From NCBI GenBank assembly GCA_001464165.1, contig LNEX01000485.1:11679-75678 (forward strand): a DNA stretch of 64,000 nucleotides, written 5' to 3'. The notes beneath the pieces were generated by a model. The model worked only from the letters and a program-made list of their open reading frames with translations. It did no database searches and had not been told where the DNA came from. Positions 1 to 8,729 of the stretch are shown here, in pieces (positions within the stretch are counted from its first letter, which is position 1; every line of letters starts with the position of its first letter). The stretch comes from a bacterium Ga0077546. Lineage in GTDB: Bacteria; Cyanobacteriota; Vampirovibrionia; Obscuribacterales; Obscuribacteraceae. The position numbers and the translations under genes were made by a program.

Positions 1-1179
1 GACCTAGTGGGCGAAGTAGAACTACAAAAACGCCTAGACATGGTCAGAGCTACGATTTTGCAGCATGCTCCCTGCGAAATACCGGTGGTCAAGCCCAATG
101 CCGACGATCTTGAGTGGATTAAAAAGAAAGCCACTATGGCTGGCATGGTCTATCACTATCAAGAGCTTTTGCACTGCGGCTCAGACAATGCTCCGGCAAT
201 TAACACCAGCATTCTCAATGAAATCAAAGCCAAAGGCTCGAATATAGTCTTTCACTTTGACAAGAAAGTGGTCTCAGTGGCTCGCCGCAACGAAAAGTTT
301 GCAGTACGTTCAGACCGCTACAGAAAGCCTGAAGAGGAAGTTGAAGACACCTTCGACATGTGTATCGTCTCAGTGGGTCGCGGCGGGGCGGCTTGGCTCA
401 CCCAACAAGAGTTTTATAAAGCCCTCGATATAAATCCCGGCCAAGTCGATATTGGTATTCGCGTTGAAACCAGTGCCTTCTTCACTGAAGAAGTCGACAA
501 GCGCTTCTACGAACCCAAGCTCTACTACAGAAGTCGTCACTCCGGCGATGTGGTGCGCAACTTCTGCTCGAACCCAAAAGGCTTTGTCACGCCAGAAAAC
601 CACCGCGACTACGTGCTGGTTAACGGCCACTCAAAGATGTACGAGAAGTCTGAAAACAATAACTTTGCCGTGCTGGTCTCAAAAACCTTCACTAGACCTT
701 TCAAGAATCCGCAAATGTATTCACAGACCATTGCCAAAATTGCCAATATGCTGGCCGGTGGAGGCCCACTAGTGCAGCGTTTAGGCGATCTCAAAGCAGG
801 CAGACGCACTAAGTCTTTGACCAACAATTTAATCAAACCGACTCTTGAAGCTGAATGTGGCGACATCTCTCTGGCTTATCCTCACCGCATCTTAGAGAGC
901 ATCATCGAGTATCTCGATGCCCTCGATAAAATTTGCCCAGGTGTGGCCGGTGAGTCAACACTTCTCTATGCACCTGAGTGCAAAAGCTATCCAGACTCGA
1001 TTTCAGTAAGCAAGAATATGGAAACCAATGTTCCGAACTTGTTCATTATTGGTGACTCGAGCTCGTGGACAAGGGGCGTTGGTCAAGCAGCCACCAGCGG
1101 CATTCTTGCCGGTGAAGGCGTGCGTCAGAAACTCAAAGTCGGCATTCCTGGCGCTTCTAAGTTAGTTCCAGTTAGCTAG
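1..1179 (+). CDS. FAD-dependent dehydrogenase, COG2509-like (5' end outside window)
   Basis: The frame is open from the first base, so the N-terminus and its dinucleotide-binding GxGxxG lie to the left; the GTG at 7 is only the first internal start codon. The C-terminal motif LFIIGDSSSWTRGVGQAA is the FAD-binding signature of the uncharacterised FAD-dependent dehydrogenase family (COG2509), and the internal CIVSVGRGGAAWL fits its second FAD contact. About 390 residues are visible, roughly the C-terminal two thirds to three quarters. The substrate is unknown. The protein should be cytosolic because no membrane segment is visible. The gene converges on the TPR gene that follows, with a 32-base gap and no clear terminator. 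The family call is good; the function is open. Confidence 0.75.
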   Translation, partial: DLVGEVELQKRLDMVRATILQHAPCEIPVVKPNADDLEWIKKKATMAGMVYHYQELLHCGSDNAPAINTSILNEIKAKGSNIVFHFDKKVVSVARRNEKFAVRSDRYRKPEEEVEDTFDMCIVSVGRGGAAWLTQQEFYKALDINPGQVDIGIRVETSAFFTEEVDKRFYEPKLYYRSRHSGDVVRNFCSNPKGFVTPENHRDYVLVNGHSKMYEKSENNNFAVLVSKTFTRPFKNPQMYSQTIAKIANMLAGGGPLVQRLGDLKAGRRTKSLTNNLIKPTLEAECGDISLAYPHRILESIIEYLDALDKICPGVAGESTLLYAPECKSYPDSISVSKNMETNVPNLFIIGDSSSWTRGVGQAATSGILAGEGVRQKLKVGIPGASKLVPVS

Positions 1180-1211
1180 GTCAAAAGCTAGTTAAGGCGG
1201 AAATTCAAGCG

Positions 1212-2195
1212 CTAATCGCGCCACAATATTTCAGTGGTATCGTCGTTATCATCATCTAGAATGAGCTTGCGTTGCAGAGCTGCATAGCGTGCTACCAATT
1301 CTGCCACCTCAGGATGCTCGGCACCCAGTGCCTTTTCGCTGACACCGAGGCCCCAACGGTAAAGGCGGTCTGCTTCGCTAAAGTTTTCTTGTTCTTCATA
1401 AAGATGAGCTAACCGGCGCAGGGCCTTGGCCACAGTAGGATGGTCGTGACCCATATTTTCTTGAATAATTTCTACGGCGCGCCAGTAGAGCGGCTCGGCT
1501 TCCGAATATTTCTCCTGATCGTGATAAACCTCAGCCAGTGAATTGAGCACCTCTGCTACATGCATGTGCTTGGGGCCCCAGTCTTTGGTGCGAATTTCAA
1601 GCAGCGATTGATAGAGGGGCTCGGCCTGATCGTACTTACATTGAATATGAAAAAGCAAAGCAAGATTACTGAGAGTCTGAGCTGTGCTAGGGTGCTGCAG
1701 GCCAAGCACAGTCTGCCTAATCTTTAGAGCACGCCAGTGGATTTTCTCAGAGCGGGCGAAATCACCAAGCATGCGATAGAGCTCAGCTTGGTAGTTGAGC
1801 ACAGTGGCAACACTCGGGTGGTCTGGCCCCCACGTCTCTTCAAACATACGGACAGCTCTGGTGTAGAGAGGTTCCGCCTGGTCGTATTTGCCTTCAGCAT
1901 GATAGAGCAGGGCTAAATTATGCAGGTAGGGTCCAATCGAAGGGTGGTCCGGGCCAAGCACCGATTCACGTTTGGCTAAAGCTTTCTGAAAAAGCGGCTC
2001 GGCAGCATTGTATTTACCGTGGGCGCGCAAGAAATCAGCCAAATTACCGAGCATAGTCGCCACTTCAAGGGGATCTTGCTGCTCTAAGCCTTCGCTCTCA
2101 TAGATAGTCAGGGCTCTTCGCAGGAGTGCTTCCACCGACGAATATTTACCCTGGGCGCGGTAGACCGCTCCCATTTCAGTTAAACAATCGGCCAC
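1212..2195 (-). CDS. Kinesin-light-chain-type TPR protein, C-terminal part of a frameshifted gene
   Basis: There are at least six 42-residue TPR units of the kinesin light chain type, each with the pattern A/SEPLYxRAL..., GPDHPxVA and LxxLAxLY. Such proteins are scaffolds for protein contacts and have no known enzymatic role. No signal peptide starts this part. The GTG at 2195 is not a convincing start: it lies inside a repeat (VADCLTEMGAVYRAQGKYSS) whose first half is in the neighbouring frame. Adding one base near 2198 joins the two frames without a break through HGKDSKAVADCLTEMGAVY. I therefore read this as the distal two thirds of a roughly 489-residue TPR protein that is interrupted by a one-base deletion, or by a sequence error. 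Confidence 0.8.
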   Translation of the reverse strand: MADCLTEMGAVYRAQGKYSSVEALLRRALTIYESEGLEQQDPLEVATMLGNLADFLRAHGKYNAAEPLFQKALAKRESVLGPDHPSIGPYLHNLALLYHAEGKYDQAEPLYTRAVRMFEETWGPDHPSVATVLNYQAELYRMLGDFARSEKIHWRALKIRQTVLGLQHPSTAQTLSNLALLFHIQCKYDQAEPLYQSLLEIRTKDWGPKHMHVAEVLNSLAEVYHDQEKYSEAEPLYWRAVEIIQENMGHDHPTVAKALRRLAHLYEEQENFSEADRLYRWGLGVSEKALGAEHPEVAELVARYAALQRKLILDDDNDDTTEILWRD

Positions 2196-2680
2196 GGCTT
2201 GCTGTCTTTGCCATGGGTGCGCTCAAATAAATCTATGGCCTGCTTGAGGAAGCTCTCAGACTCTTTGAATTTCCCTTGCACCAAATAAAGTTCGCCCATC
2301 TTGGCGGAAATGCGGGCCACTCCAATTTCAGCCAGTTGAGCGTTATCTCCCACCAGTGCATCTGCTGCGGCCAAATGAGATTCGCAATCCAAATCGGAAC
2401 TAGAATCGGAGCTAGAATCGCAGCTAGAATCGCAGCTAGATGCCTGCCTGTAGGCGGATTCTGGCGACGAGATGGCAGAGAGAGAATCAGTAGTCTCTGT
2501 GTCAGCTGAAGATGCGGCCAGAACTTCAGCTGGCTTGGCTCCTGCTTGCAGCTCTTTGCGCGCTTCCATCAAGGCTTTCTGAAAAAGTTTCTCGGCATCA
2601 TCATAACGGCTAAGGCCAAGAGCTTTGGTGCCAGCCGTTAAATAGGTTTCCCAACCGATAGTTTCCTGCATCGCGTCCAT
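2180..2680 (-). CDS. TPR protein, N-terminal part of a frameshifted gene
   Basis: This is the proximal part of the gene continued at 1212..2195. It starts MDAMQETIGWETYLTAG and has one TPR (YDDAEKLFQKALMEARKEL), a low-complexity Ser/Asp/Cys linker encoded by imperfect 12-base repeats at about 2393-2440, then another TPR (ELYLVQGKFKESESFLKQA). It ends abruptly at THGKDSKPWPIV where the frame is lost; the last residues do not fit the TPR pattern. No signal peptide or membrane helix is visible, so the joined protein would be cytosolic. The first ATG is at 2680 and a second lies at 2671; neither has a strong ribosome binding site. Confidence 0.75.
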   Translation of the reverse strand: MDAMQETIGWETYLTAGTKALGLSRYDDAEKLFQKALMEARKELQAGAKPAEVLAASSADTETTDSLSAISSPESAYRQASSCDSSCDSSSDSSSDLDCESHLAAADALVGDNAQLAEIGVARISAKMGELYLVQGKFKESESFLKQAIDLFERTHGKDSKPWPIV

Positions 2681-2702
2681 GAGGTGAACCGTATCTATAG
2701 TT

Positions 2703-2730
2703 CTGTAGTCTTTGATCTGTAGTCTTTGAT
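2703..2730. repeat. 14-base tandem duplication
   Basis: The unit CTGTAGTCTTTGAT occurs twice back to back, without mismatch, just upstream of the TPR gene start at 2680. It resembles other short tandem duplications in leaders of this window. Confidence 0.8.
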
Positions 2731-2933
2731 ATGCAAACTTTCATCCGTACCTTAGCTTCAAGATTTTAGCATCATGCCCTCACCCAGCGGCCGCTAACGC
2801 ATAACTCCCTTAGGTAAAGGTCCAACACTTTACAAATTGTCTGCTGGACCACCCATGGGGAATAACCGACTATAAGATGGCAATATCCCAGCAGTCTCTT
2901 TGTAAGAAAAATTCTTTGTGAGGAAAACCATTG

Positions 2934-3890
2934 ATGCCTCAAGCTTCAACTGAATCGGCCAATCAAGATCAAGCTCAAGACCAACCAAAATCAAAGAAAA
3001 CAAAGCCCAATAAATTTCACTGGAAAGAGATAATCAAGGCTGTCGTTCAGCTCTATGTCTTGTACGTGGCCTTAGGTCTGCTTTTGCTCTTTGTATTCAA
3101 AGACGCAGCGGTGCTGCACCCAATCTATGACGTCAGCTGGAAGACTCAACTAGGTAAACTAGACCAGCTTTTCAAAACCAAAAGCAAAGAGCTAAAGATC
3201 CCCCTGCCAAAACTGTCAAAAAACCAAGGCTTTGACAAACCTGAAACACTGGCTGCTTTGTTTGTCGAAAAACCAAGCGAAAAAGTCATATTGGTATCAC
3301 ACGGTAATGCCGGAAATATCGGCCACCGCGTTGGTCTAGCCTCGCTGCTCGTCAATAGCGGCGCCTCTGTTTTTCTCTATGACTATCAAGGTTTTGGCGA
3401 AAGTGGTGGCAGTGCCACCTGTGCTCACGCCTTGGAAGACGGACTGACAGCCTATGACTATGTGGTCAACACCTTGCACTACAAGCCAGAGAACATCATA
3501 CTCTATGGCGAATCAGTGGGTTGTGGCGTCACCACTCATATCATGAAAAATCGCAAGGTGGGCAAAGTAATATTGCAATCAGGCTTTCCCTCCTTACTGC
3601 AAGCAGCTCGCGACAAGCTATTCTTTCTCTGGGTCTTACCGCCGAATCTGGTGCCAGAACCTAACTTCGATAACTTGAGTGCAGTGCAAGAAGCTCATCC
3701 GCCAATATTGTTTATGCATGGCGACAAAGACACTATTTTGCCGTTCAGCTACTGCGAAACAATGTACAGCAAGGCTTTGCCACCCAAGCAAATGTATACC
3801 TGTCACGGTGAAGGCCACAACGATATTGGCCTAGTCAATACCGCAGGCTACATGGGCGCGGTTAAACAATTTGTCAATCAAGCAGATTAA
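2934..3890 (+). CDS. Membrane-anchored alpha/beta hydrolase (BEM46/ABHD-like)
   Basis: Probable serine hydrolase tethered to the inner membrane. Numbered from the TTG at 2931, a basic N-terminus (residues 20-34) is followed by one membrane helix (about 35-56). The hydrolase fold follows: oxyanion motif HGNAGN at 124, nucleophile elbow GESVG with Ser195, acid Asp in HGDKD near 267, and His296 in GEGHND. All three triad members are present, so it is probably active. The substrate is unknown; relatives act on esters or acyl groups. I prefer the ATG at 2934 over the TTG at 2931 because AGGA at 2921-2924 is then nine bases away. It stands alone, converging on the gene at 3904..4767. Confidence 0.8.
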   Translation: MPQASTESANQDQAQDQPKSKKTKPNKFHWKEIIKAVVQLYVLYVALGLLLLFVFKDAAVLHPIYDVSWKTQLGKLDQLFKTKSKELKIPLPKLSKNQGFDKPETLAALFVEKPSEKVILVSHGNAGNIGHRVGLASLLVNSGASVFLYDYQGFGESGGSATCAHALEDGLTAYDYVVNTLHYKPENIILYGESVGCGVTTHIMKNRKVGKVILQSGFPSLLQAARDKLFFLWVLPPNLVPEPNFDNLSAVQEAHPPILFMHGDKDTILPFSYCETMYSKALPPKQMYTCHGEGHNDIGLVNTAGYMGAVKQFVNQAD

Positions 3891-3903
3891 ACACTGACAC
3901 TAT

Positions 3904-4767
3904 TTAAACAACAAATTCAGGCACAATAAGCTCATGGTAAATGCCAGTATCGTAGGCCCGTTGGAAGAAGAGACGCACAGCCTCACGACCTTTCTCTCCA
4001 CAATCAACAGTTAAATCGTTGACGTACATGGTGACGAACTTGTCTGCGGTTGCTTCATCCATATCACGCGCAAACGACATAGCATACTGCAGAGCTTCAG
4101 AACGATTGGCCAGTGCATATTGCACCGAACTCTTAAATATGTTGGCGGCCTCATGCATCATCTCTTCCCCCAAATCTTTACGCACAGCGTTGCCGCCTAA
4201 AGGCAGTGGCAGGCCAGTTTCGCCTTGCCACCAGACACCGAGATCGACAAGCTTTGTCAGACCTTCTTGGGCGTAAGTCAGTTGGCTCTCGTGAATAATC
4301 AAACCAGCACCAACTTCTCCACTTAAGACTTTTTCAACGATTTGATCAAAAGGCGCGGCCACTACTTTTAGCTCAGGAAGGCCCAAGCTGCGCTGCCAGA
4401 GCCGCATTGTCAGGAAGGCCGAAGTTTCTTGTCCGGGTATAGCCACAGTCATATTCTTTAAATCATCAATAGTGGTGCCAGGTAGTGCCACCACCATTGG
4501 TCCATAATTTTCACCCATACTAGAACCACAGCACATCAGCTTATATATATGGCGCACGCTAGGATAAGCAGCAAAAGAAATTGCAGAAACTTCATAGCGC
4601 CCCTTGAGGGCTTCTAGATTTAGTGATTGAATATCGTTCATCACCTGATTGACTTTGATTCCCCCAGCTTCAACTTTGCTCTTGTGTAGGCCAAAGAACA
4701 TGAAAGCATCATCCGTATCGGGGCTATGGGCAATGGTTAACTCTTGAATCTTTGCTTCTGTGGTCAT
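3904..4767 (-). CDS. MqnD/MqnA-family solute-binding-fold protein
   Basis: The N-terminal motif AHSPDTDDAFMFFGL and the later NLEALKGRYEVSAISFAAYP are typical of the menaquinone-biosynthesis MqnA/MqnD family, which has a periplasmic-binding-protein fold. MqnD itself splits cyclic dehypoxanthine futalosine to 1,4-dihydroxy-6-naphthoate. At 287 residues the length is right for the family. There is no signal peptide, so it is cytosolic, which supports an enzyme rather than a transporter subunit. No other futalosine gene (mqnA, B, C, E) is next to it, and many bacteria carry MqnD-like paralogues of unknown role, so I leave the symbol blank. It is transcribed alone, ending 13 bases from the convergent hydrolase gene. 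Confidence 0.7.
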   Translation of the reverse strand: MTTEAKIQELTIAHSPDTDDAFMFFGLHKSKVEAGGIKVNQVMNDIQSLNLEALKGRYEVSAISFAAYPSVRHIYKLMCCGSSMGENYGPMVVALPGTTIDDLKNMTVAIPGQETSAFLTMRLWQRSLGLPELKVVAAPFDQIVEKVLSGEVGAGLIIHESQLTYAQEGLTKLVDLGVWWQGETGLPLPLGGNAVRKDLGEEMMHEAANIFKSSVQYALANRSEALQYAMSFARDMDEATADKFVTMYVNDLTVDCGEKGREAVRLFFQRAYDTGIYHELIVPEFVV

Positions 4768-4947
4768 CTTGAGTGTCCCCCTAATTTATGTGGCGCAAAC
4801 GTTGCTCTTTCATGGGCTTCCTGCAATATGAATTTTGCACCTTTTATTGACCAAATGGTATGAGCAATTTCAAAGGAAGACCGGAATAATTGCTATGGTA
4901 TTCATCAGCCGCCACGGTAATCAGTAAGAATTTGATAGGAGATAAGC

Positions 4948-5523
4948 ATGAAAGTCTTAGCATCACTGGCTCTTGCCGTGATATCACTGACCAGCGCCAG
5001 TGCCGCCCAAGCGGCAGACAAAAAAACTGAATTGTATCCCAAAGTGTACGACGCCAATTATGAATGCGTTTCGGCTGCCGGCAAGACCGAAATGCGCTTG
5101 ACCTCAGACGGCAAGGGCAAGCTGCGCTCTGAAAGCAAGGGGCCATCTTTCAAAGTGGTCTCAATCAGCGACTACCCAGGTAAAGTCTGCTATTCGATCA
5201 TGGAAGCCCAGAAAATGATCACCAAAATGCCTCTTAAGCAAGGCTACGAAGGCAATATGGACGCTGAGACCGCGAAAAAGAAAAACGCTAAAGACCTGGG
5301 TGTAAAAAGTATTGATGGTCGCAGCTGTCATGGTTGGAGCTATAAAGAAAATGGTGTGGAATCGGAAGTTTGGGTCGACAATAACGCCCAAATTTTAGTT
5401 AAAAGTACGACCAAAGCAAGCGGTACAACCACTAGCATGAATTTGACCAAAGTTAGCACTGCTGAACCCTCTGCAGAATTGTTTGTGATCCCAAGTGGTT
5501 ACAAAGTGATGTCAATAAACTAG
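4948..5523 (+). CDS. Secreted or periplasmic protein of unknown function
   Basis: A typical signal peptide (MKVLASLALAVISLTSASAAQA, cleavage near residue 22) leads a mature protein of about 168 residues. It is rich in beta-strand-like alternation (GKTEMRLTSDGKGKLRSESK, SEVWVDNNAQILVKSTT). The layout recalls LolA/DUF4412-type outer-membrane or periplasmic lipid-binding folds, but no family signature is decisive. Two cysteines (in YECVS and KVCYS) could form a disulfide, and a third lies in RSCHGW. The start ATG at 4948 has a good ribosome binding site (TAGGAGATAAGC). The gene is monocistronic and ends at a strong hairpin terminator. Confidence 0.65.
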   Translation: MKVLASLALAVISLTSASAAQAADKKTELYPKVYDANYECVSAAGKTEMRLTSDGKGKLRSESKGPSFKVVSISDYPGKVCYSIMEAQKMITKMPLKQGYEGNMDAETAKKKNAKDLGVKSIDGRSCHGWSYKENGVESEVWVDNNAQILVKSTTKASGTTTSMNLTKVSTAEPSAELFVIPSGYKVMSIN

Positions 5524-5540
5524 TTGCGTTGTTTATATGA

Positions 5541-5580
5541 AAGAAGCGAAATACTTGAGTAATTAAGTATTTCGCTTCTT
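5541..5580. terminator. Bidirectional hairpin terminator
   Basis: Perfect 16-base stem (5541-5556 with 5565-5580) around the loop GAGTAATT, between two convergent genes. A-rich and T-rich ends of the arms allow termination on both strands. Confidence 0.8.
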
Positions 5581-5610
5581 GCTTACACTTCACCAGTCCA
5601 ATCCAGGCAA

Positions 5611-7464
5611 TCAGTAGCTAGTCGCCCATTCCAACGGTTGCTCAAGACTGAGACCGGCCGGAGTAGAAGGCGCCTCATAAACACGCTTGAGGGTGTTTAT
5701 ATCGCGGACACCAATACCAGGCAACTTGATAGGTGCTTTCTTTTTGGCTCCAACAGCAGAGGCGTTAGTCGAGGTGACGCTGATATTAGAGCTACCATTT
5801 TCAGCGGCATACATCAAATCGGAATTCTTCTCAGATTTACCAAAGAGGCCAAGAGCATGGCCCATTTCTCGTGTAAAGACAGCTGCCAGCGTGCGCTCTG
5901 GTACATCAGCCGCATAGAAGCTGGGACGCAGAAGATATACCCAGATCTGCATTTGGCCATTTACAATATTGAGACGACAAACGCCAAGGGCTTTAGGTGG
6001 CAACTGATTAACCCAGAGTACATCTACATTTGATGGCTCATGTGGCAGAGCAATTTTGACCGGCACATACTGATCCCAGCGAGCAATAACAGACTCAAGG
6101 TTGCGTTGCCACGACTCAGGAGAGCCGAGCGGCAAGCGCACTCTTACAGGAAACTGCCGCCAGTGAGCGTAGACTGAGGTACCGTTGTTGCCCGTGCTCA
6201 AACGACGAATAGCCCCAAGGTAATCTCCGGCCTGGCCGTCATAGTTGAGCGAGTTAGCCACAGCAGCAGCGTCGATAGTGAGAGAACTAGCTACTGGCGC
6301 CGCAGGAGCATAGTTCGGAGATGAATAATTGGGCGAACCAGTATTTTGGGCAACACGAACAGGAACAGGAACAGAATTATTATTTGGATTAGCGTTAGCG
6401 TTGGCCACCTGACTGCGGTTCGGAGACGTGACCTTATTAGTATTAGCACCATAATTAGTACTAGTACTAGCAGTATTGCCTAAGTTGGTCGAAACAGGCC
6501 GAGACCCCGGTAGAGATCCAGAACCAGCTACTGGACTAGCTCCCGGAACTGGACTTGGAGCTGGTCCTGGCCCATAGGCACGAGGAGAAAAATTTGGCTG
6601 AGAGTTCCATACAGGAGGCATTGCCACCTGTCCTGGTGGCAAATGATTGCCCGGTATCTGCGGGCGCTGAACTTGCAGCTGATTAGGAGAAGTTTGATTG
6701 GGGAAAGCCTGGTTAGAAGTTTGAAAGCTTGATGGACTGCCGTACTGGGGCTGGCTATTCGCGAACTGGGATTGACTACTAGTATATTGCGACTGATTAC
6801 TAGGGAATTGCGCCACTGGCGGAGGATAGGCAGTAGCAGGCACAGGAATATAATTGTTGCCCGACATGTTCACAGGCGTAAGATTAGTAGCTTGATAGCT
6901 AGATGGCACAGCAGCTTGCCCTAACGCCGTGCCGCCAAAGGCGCCACCAAAAGCAGTACCACCAAGTAATTTCTGTTCCAAGCGAGCAATGCGCTCAACA
7001 GTCTGTCCATCACGCTTACCACCAAGCACTTCTTTCTCTAGATGCTCTAGGCGATCCTCAACTTCATGCTCAGGATAAGTGTTACCAAAAGCTTGTTTTT
7101 CAAGTCGTGTCACACGCTGCTCATCTAAAGGGTTGACCGGGCTAGACTGGGCCTGATCGAATTGCGGACTGAGCATACCAGTAGTGCTTGGTGGTCCAGG
7201 TGGTGCGCCTAAGGGACGCCCCTGAATGCCACTATTGAAAGGATTACTCTGATTGAATTTTCGACCAGGGTCAACGGCGGCCTCTGGTGGCGGCGGAGCA
7301 TCCAGCTTGGCAGCTGATGGATCAATAGCTTTGAGCACAGGCTGAGCCGCATCAGAAGCAGCCTGTGCAGGATCGCTTATTGCCAATCCACTAGTAAGGC
7401 CAAAAGAAATGGCTAAGATTAAGGAGAGGGTTCTTGTAGCCACAGAGGCCAAAGGAGTTAGCAA
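5611..7464 (-). CDS. Secreted matrixin-like protein lacking zinc-binding histidines
   Basis: A signal peptide (about residues 1-35, ending near PAQAAS) is followed by two or three short coiled repeats of the form RLEKxxFG/RLExxxLGG (about 115-175), a long low-complexity Asn/Pro/Gln/Ser linker (about 180-400) and a C-terminal matrixin-like domain. The zinc motif of bacterial matrixins (HExxHALGLxGHS) is present as REMGHALGLFGKS from residue 532: the first His is Arg and the third is Lys, while the glutamate, middle His and Met-turn (SDLMY) remain. It is therefore probably not a working protease and may bind peptides or act as a regulator. It starts at a TTG (7464) that overlaps the end of the upstream gene by seven bases and has GAGAGAGG before it, so translation is probably coupled. 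Confidence 0.75.
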   Translation of the reverse strand: MLTPLASVATRTLSLILAISFGLTSGLAISDPAQAASDAAQPVLKAIDPSAAKLDAPPPPEAAVDPGRKFNQSNPFNSGIQGRPLGAPPGPPSTTGMLSPQFDQAQSSPVNPLDEQRVTRLEKQAFGNTYPEHEVEDRLEHLEKEVLGGKRDGQTVERIARLEQKLLGGTAFGGAFGGTALGQAAVPSSYQATNLTPVNMSGNNYIPVPATAYPPPVAQFPSNQSQYTSSQSQFANSQPQYGSPSSFQTSNQAFPNQTSPNQLQVQRPQIPGNHLPPGQVAMPPVWNSQPNFSPRAYGPGPAPSPVPGASPVAGSGSLPGSRPVSTNLGNTASTSTNYGANTNKVTSPNRSQVANANANPNNNSVPVPVRVAQNTGSPNYSSPNYAPAAPVASSLTIDAAAVANSLNYDGQAGDYLGAIRRLSTGNNGTSVYAHWRQFPVRVRLPLGSPESWQRNLESVIARWDQYVPVKIALPHEPSNVDVLWVNQLPPKALGVCRLNIVNGQMQIWVYLLRPSFYAADVPERTLAAVFTREMGHALGLFGKSEKNSDLMYAAENGSSNISVTSTNASAVGAKKKAPIKLPGIGVRDINTLKRVYEAPSTPAGLSLEQPLEWATSY

Positions 7465-8729
7465 TTGAGCAAATCCTCTCTCAACTCTCCTCCTAACCTT
7501 AGACTAGACTGCAAGTCTAGCAGTGGCTCTGTCAAAATGGCAGTAAAAGCAGTTTCGGGATGCTTTACTATCTCAGTCAACATTTTATGAATGGCTGGGT
7601 CTAGCTCTTTGAGCAGTCTGCGTCCTTCCGGAACAGAGAACGCAGCAACGCTCTCGGCCCAATACTCAAACTTGCTTGCCTTGGCATAACCAGAGACAAA
7701 CATGCGATTCGGGACATATTCAGGACGCAGAATTTCCGAACCACCTTCGTAACCAGCTGGAGTTGGGCACATCTTCAAAGAACGCTTAAGACGAGCAGCA
7801 TAAAGTTCTGCCACCCGATCTTGCAAGGCTTGCGAGAGACAGAACTGCAGTTGGTGACCAAACTCATGAGAAACGACTAAATTGATGCGCACTTCCACAT
7901 AGGGTTGCACTCTAGTCGATACCACAGCCAGCGCACCAAAACGTTTGAACAAATCGATATCACGATCAAACTCTTCTAAATCAAGATCTACCATACCAGA
8001 GCGAACTCTTGTGACCCCAGCCGCACCGTGTTTGACGTTACCCAAAGCAGCATTGCCTTCAGACTTACGCACGACTTGAAGAATTCCGCTGGCAGACCAA
8101 ATATTTAGACTATCAATCACATATTTTTTCTGCAGAACACTCAAGCGATCAAAATCTTGGAAATACCGAATAATCTCATTTTCGGCATAAGACTTATCTT
8201 TGCGCGCTAGAGGACGAATGTACTCGTATTTCCATGCCGAACCATCAGAGCGAACACCATCAAAAGTAAGATTGAGGATGGCTGTCTCATCGAGCTCTCG
8301 TCTAGCTACCTTAGTGTAACGGTCGCGCACCGTAACTAAGCCTGTGTCGTGGAACTCACCAACCAACATGTGCTCTTCAGTAGCAATTCGTCCGTTCAAA
8401 ACATTAAAAGACTGGCCATTGTATACAAGCTTGCCAGTCGGCCCACCATACTCAGAGACGGGAATCACAAGTTCTAGCCCGGCCGAGTCAATACCACGAA
8501 AGATACAGCCCTCCAAATCGTCAATTAAACGCCACTGGGCGTCATCACTGTCTGGCGAACTACCATTTTTGAGGAGGCCATCTTCGTAAAGGAAGCCAAC
8601 CACAGTATCTTCAAGGAAGACTTTACCGAAATCGACAACCAGAACGTTGCCGCCAAGCTCCAAAAATCCGCTCGGACCAACCATTCGCTCCTGATCGTCT
8701 GATTTGCCGACCGCCGACACCACCTGCAC
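7458..8729 (-). CDS. Putative zinc metalloprotease (HEFGH, gluzincin-like)
   Basis: The C-terminal third has HEFGH at residues 288-292 and a downstream glutamate in FEYWAES (Glu359), the spacing and context of gluzincin-type peptidases such as the anthrax-lethal-factor-like (ATLF) group. The N-terminal two thirds looks beta-rich and is not recognised. No signal peptide follows the GTG at 8729, which has AGGAAAGG eight bases upstream. The frame stays open about 120 bases further upstream with protein-like sequence but no ATG, GTG or TTG, so the true N-terminus is uncertain and may be damaged. It overlaps the next gene, a degenerate metalloprotease, suggesting an active/inactive pair made together. 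The substrate is unknown. Confidence 0.65.
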   Translation of the reverse strand: MQVVSAVGKSDDQERMVGPSGFLELGGNVLVVDFGKVFLEDTVVGFLYEDGLLKNGSSPDSDDAQWRLIDDLEGCIFRGIDSAGLELVIPVSEYGGPTGKLVYNGQSFNVLNGRIATEEHMLVGEFHDTGLVTVRDRYTKVARRELDETAILNLTFDGVRSDGSAWKYEYIRPLARKDKSYAENEIIRYFQDFDRLSVLQKKYVIDSLNIWSASGILQVVRKSEGNAALGNVKHGAAGVTRVRSGMVDLDLEEFDRDIDLFKRFGALAVVSTRVQPYVEVRINLVVSHEFGHQLQFCLSQALQDRVAELYAARLKRSLKMCPTPAGYEGGSEILRPEYVPNRMFVSGYAKASKFEYWAESVAAFSVPEGRRLLKELDPAIHKMLTEIVKHPETAFTAILTEPLLDLQSSLRLGGELREDLLNC

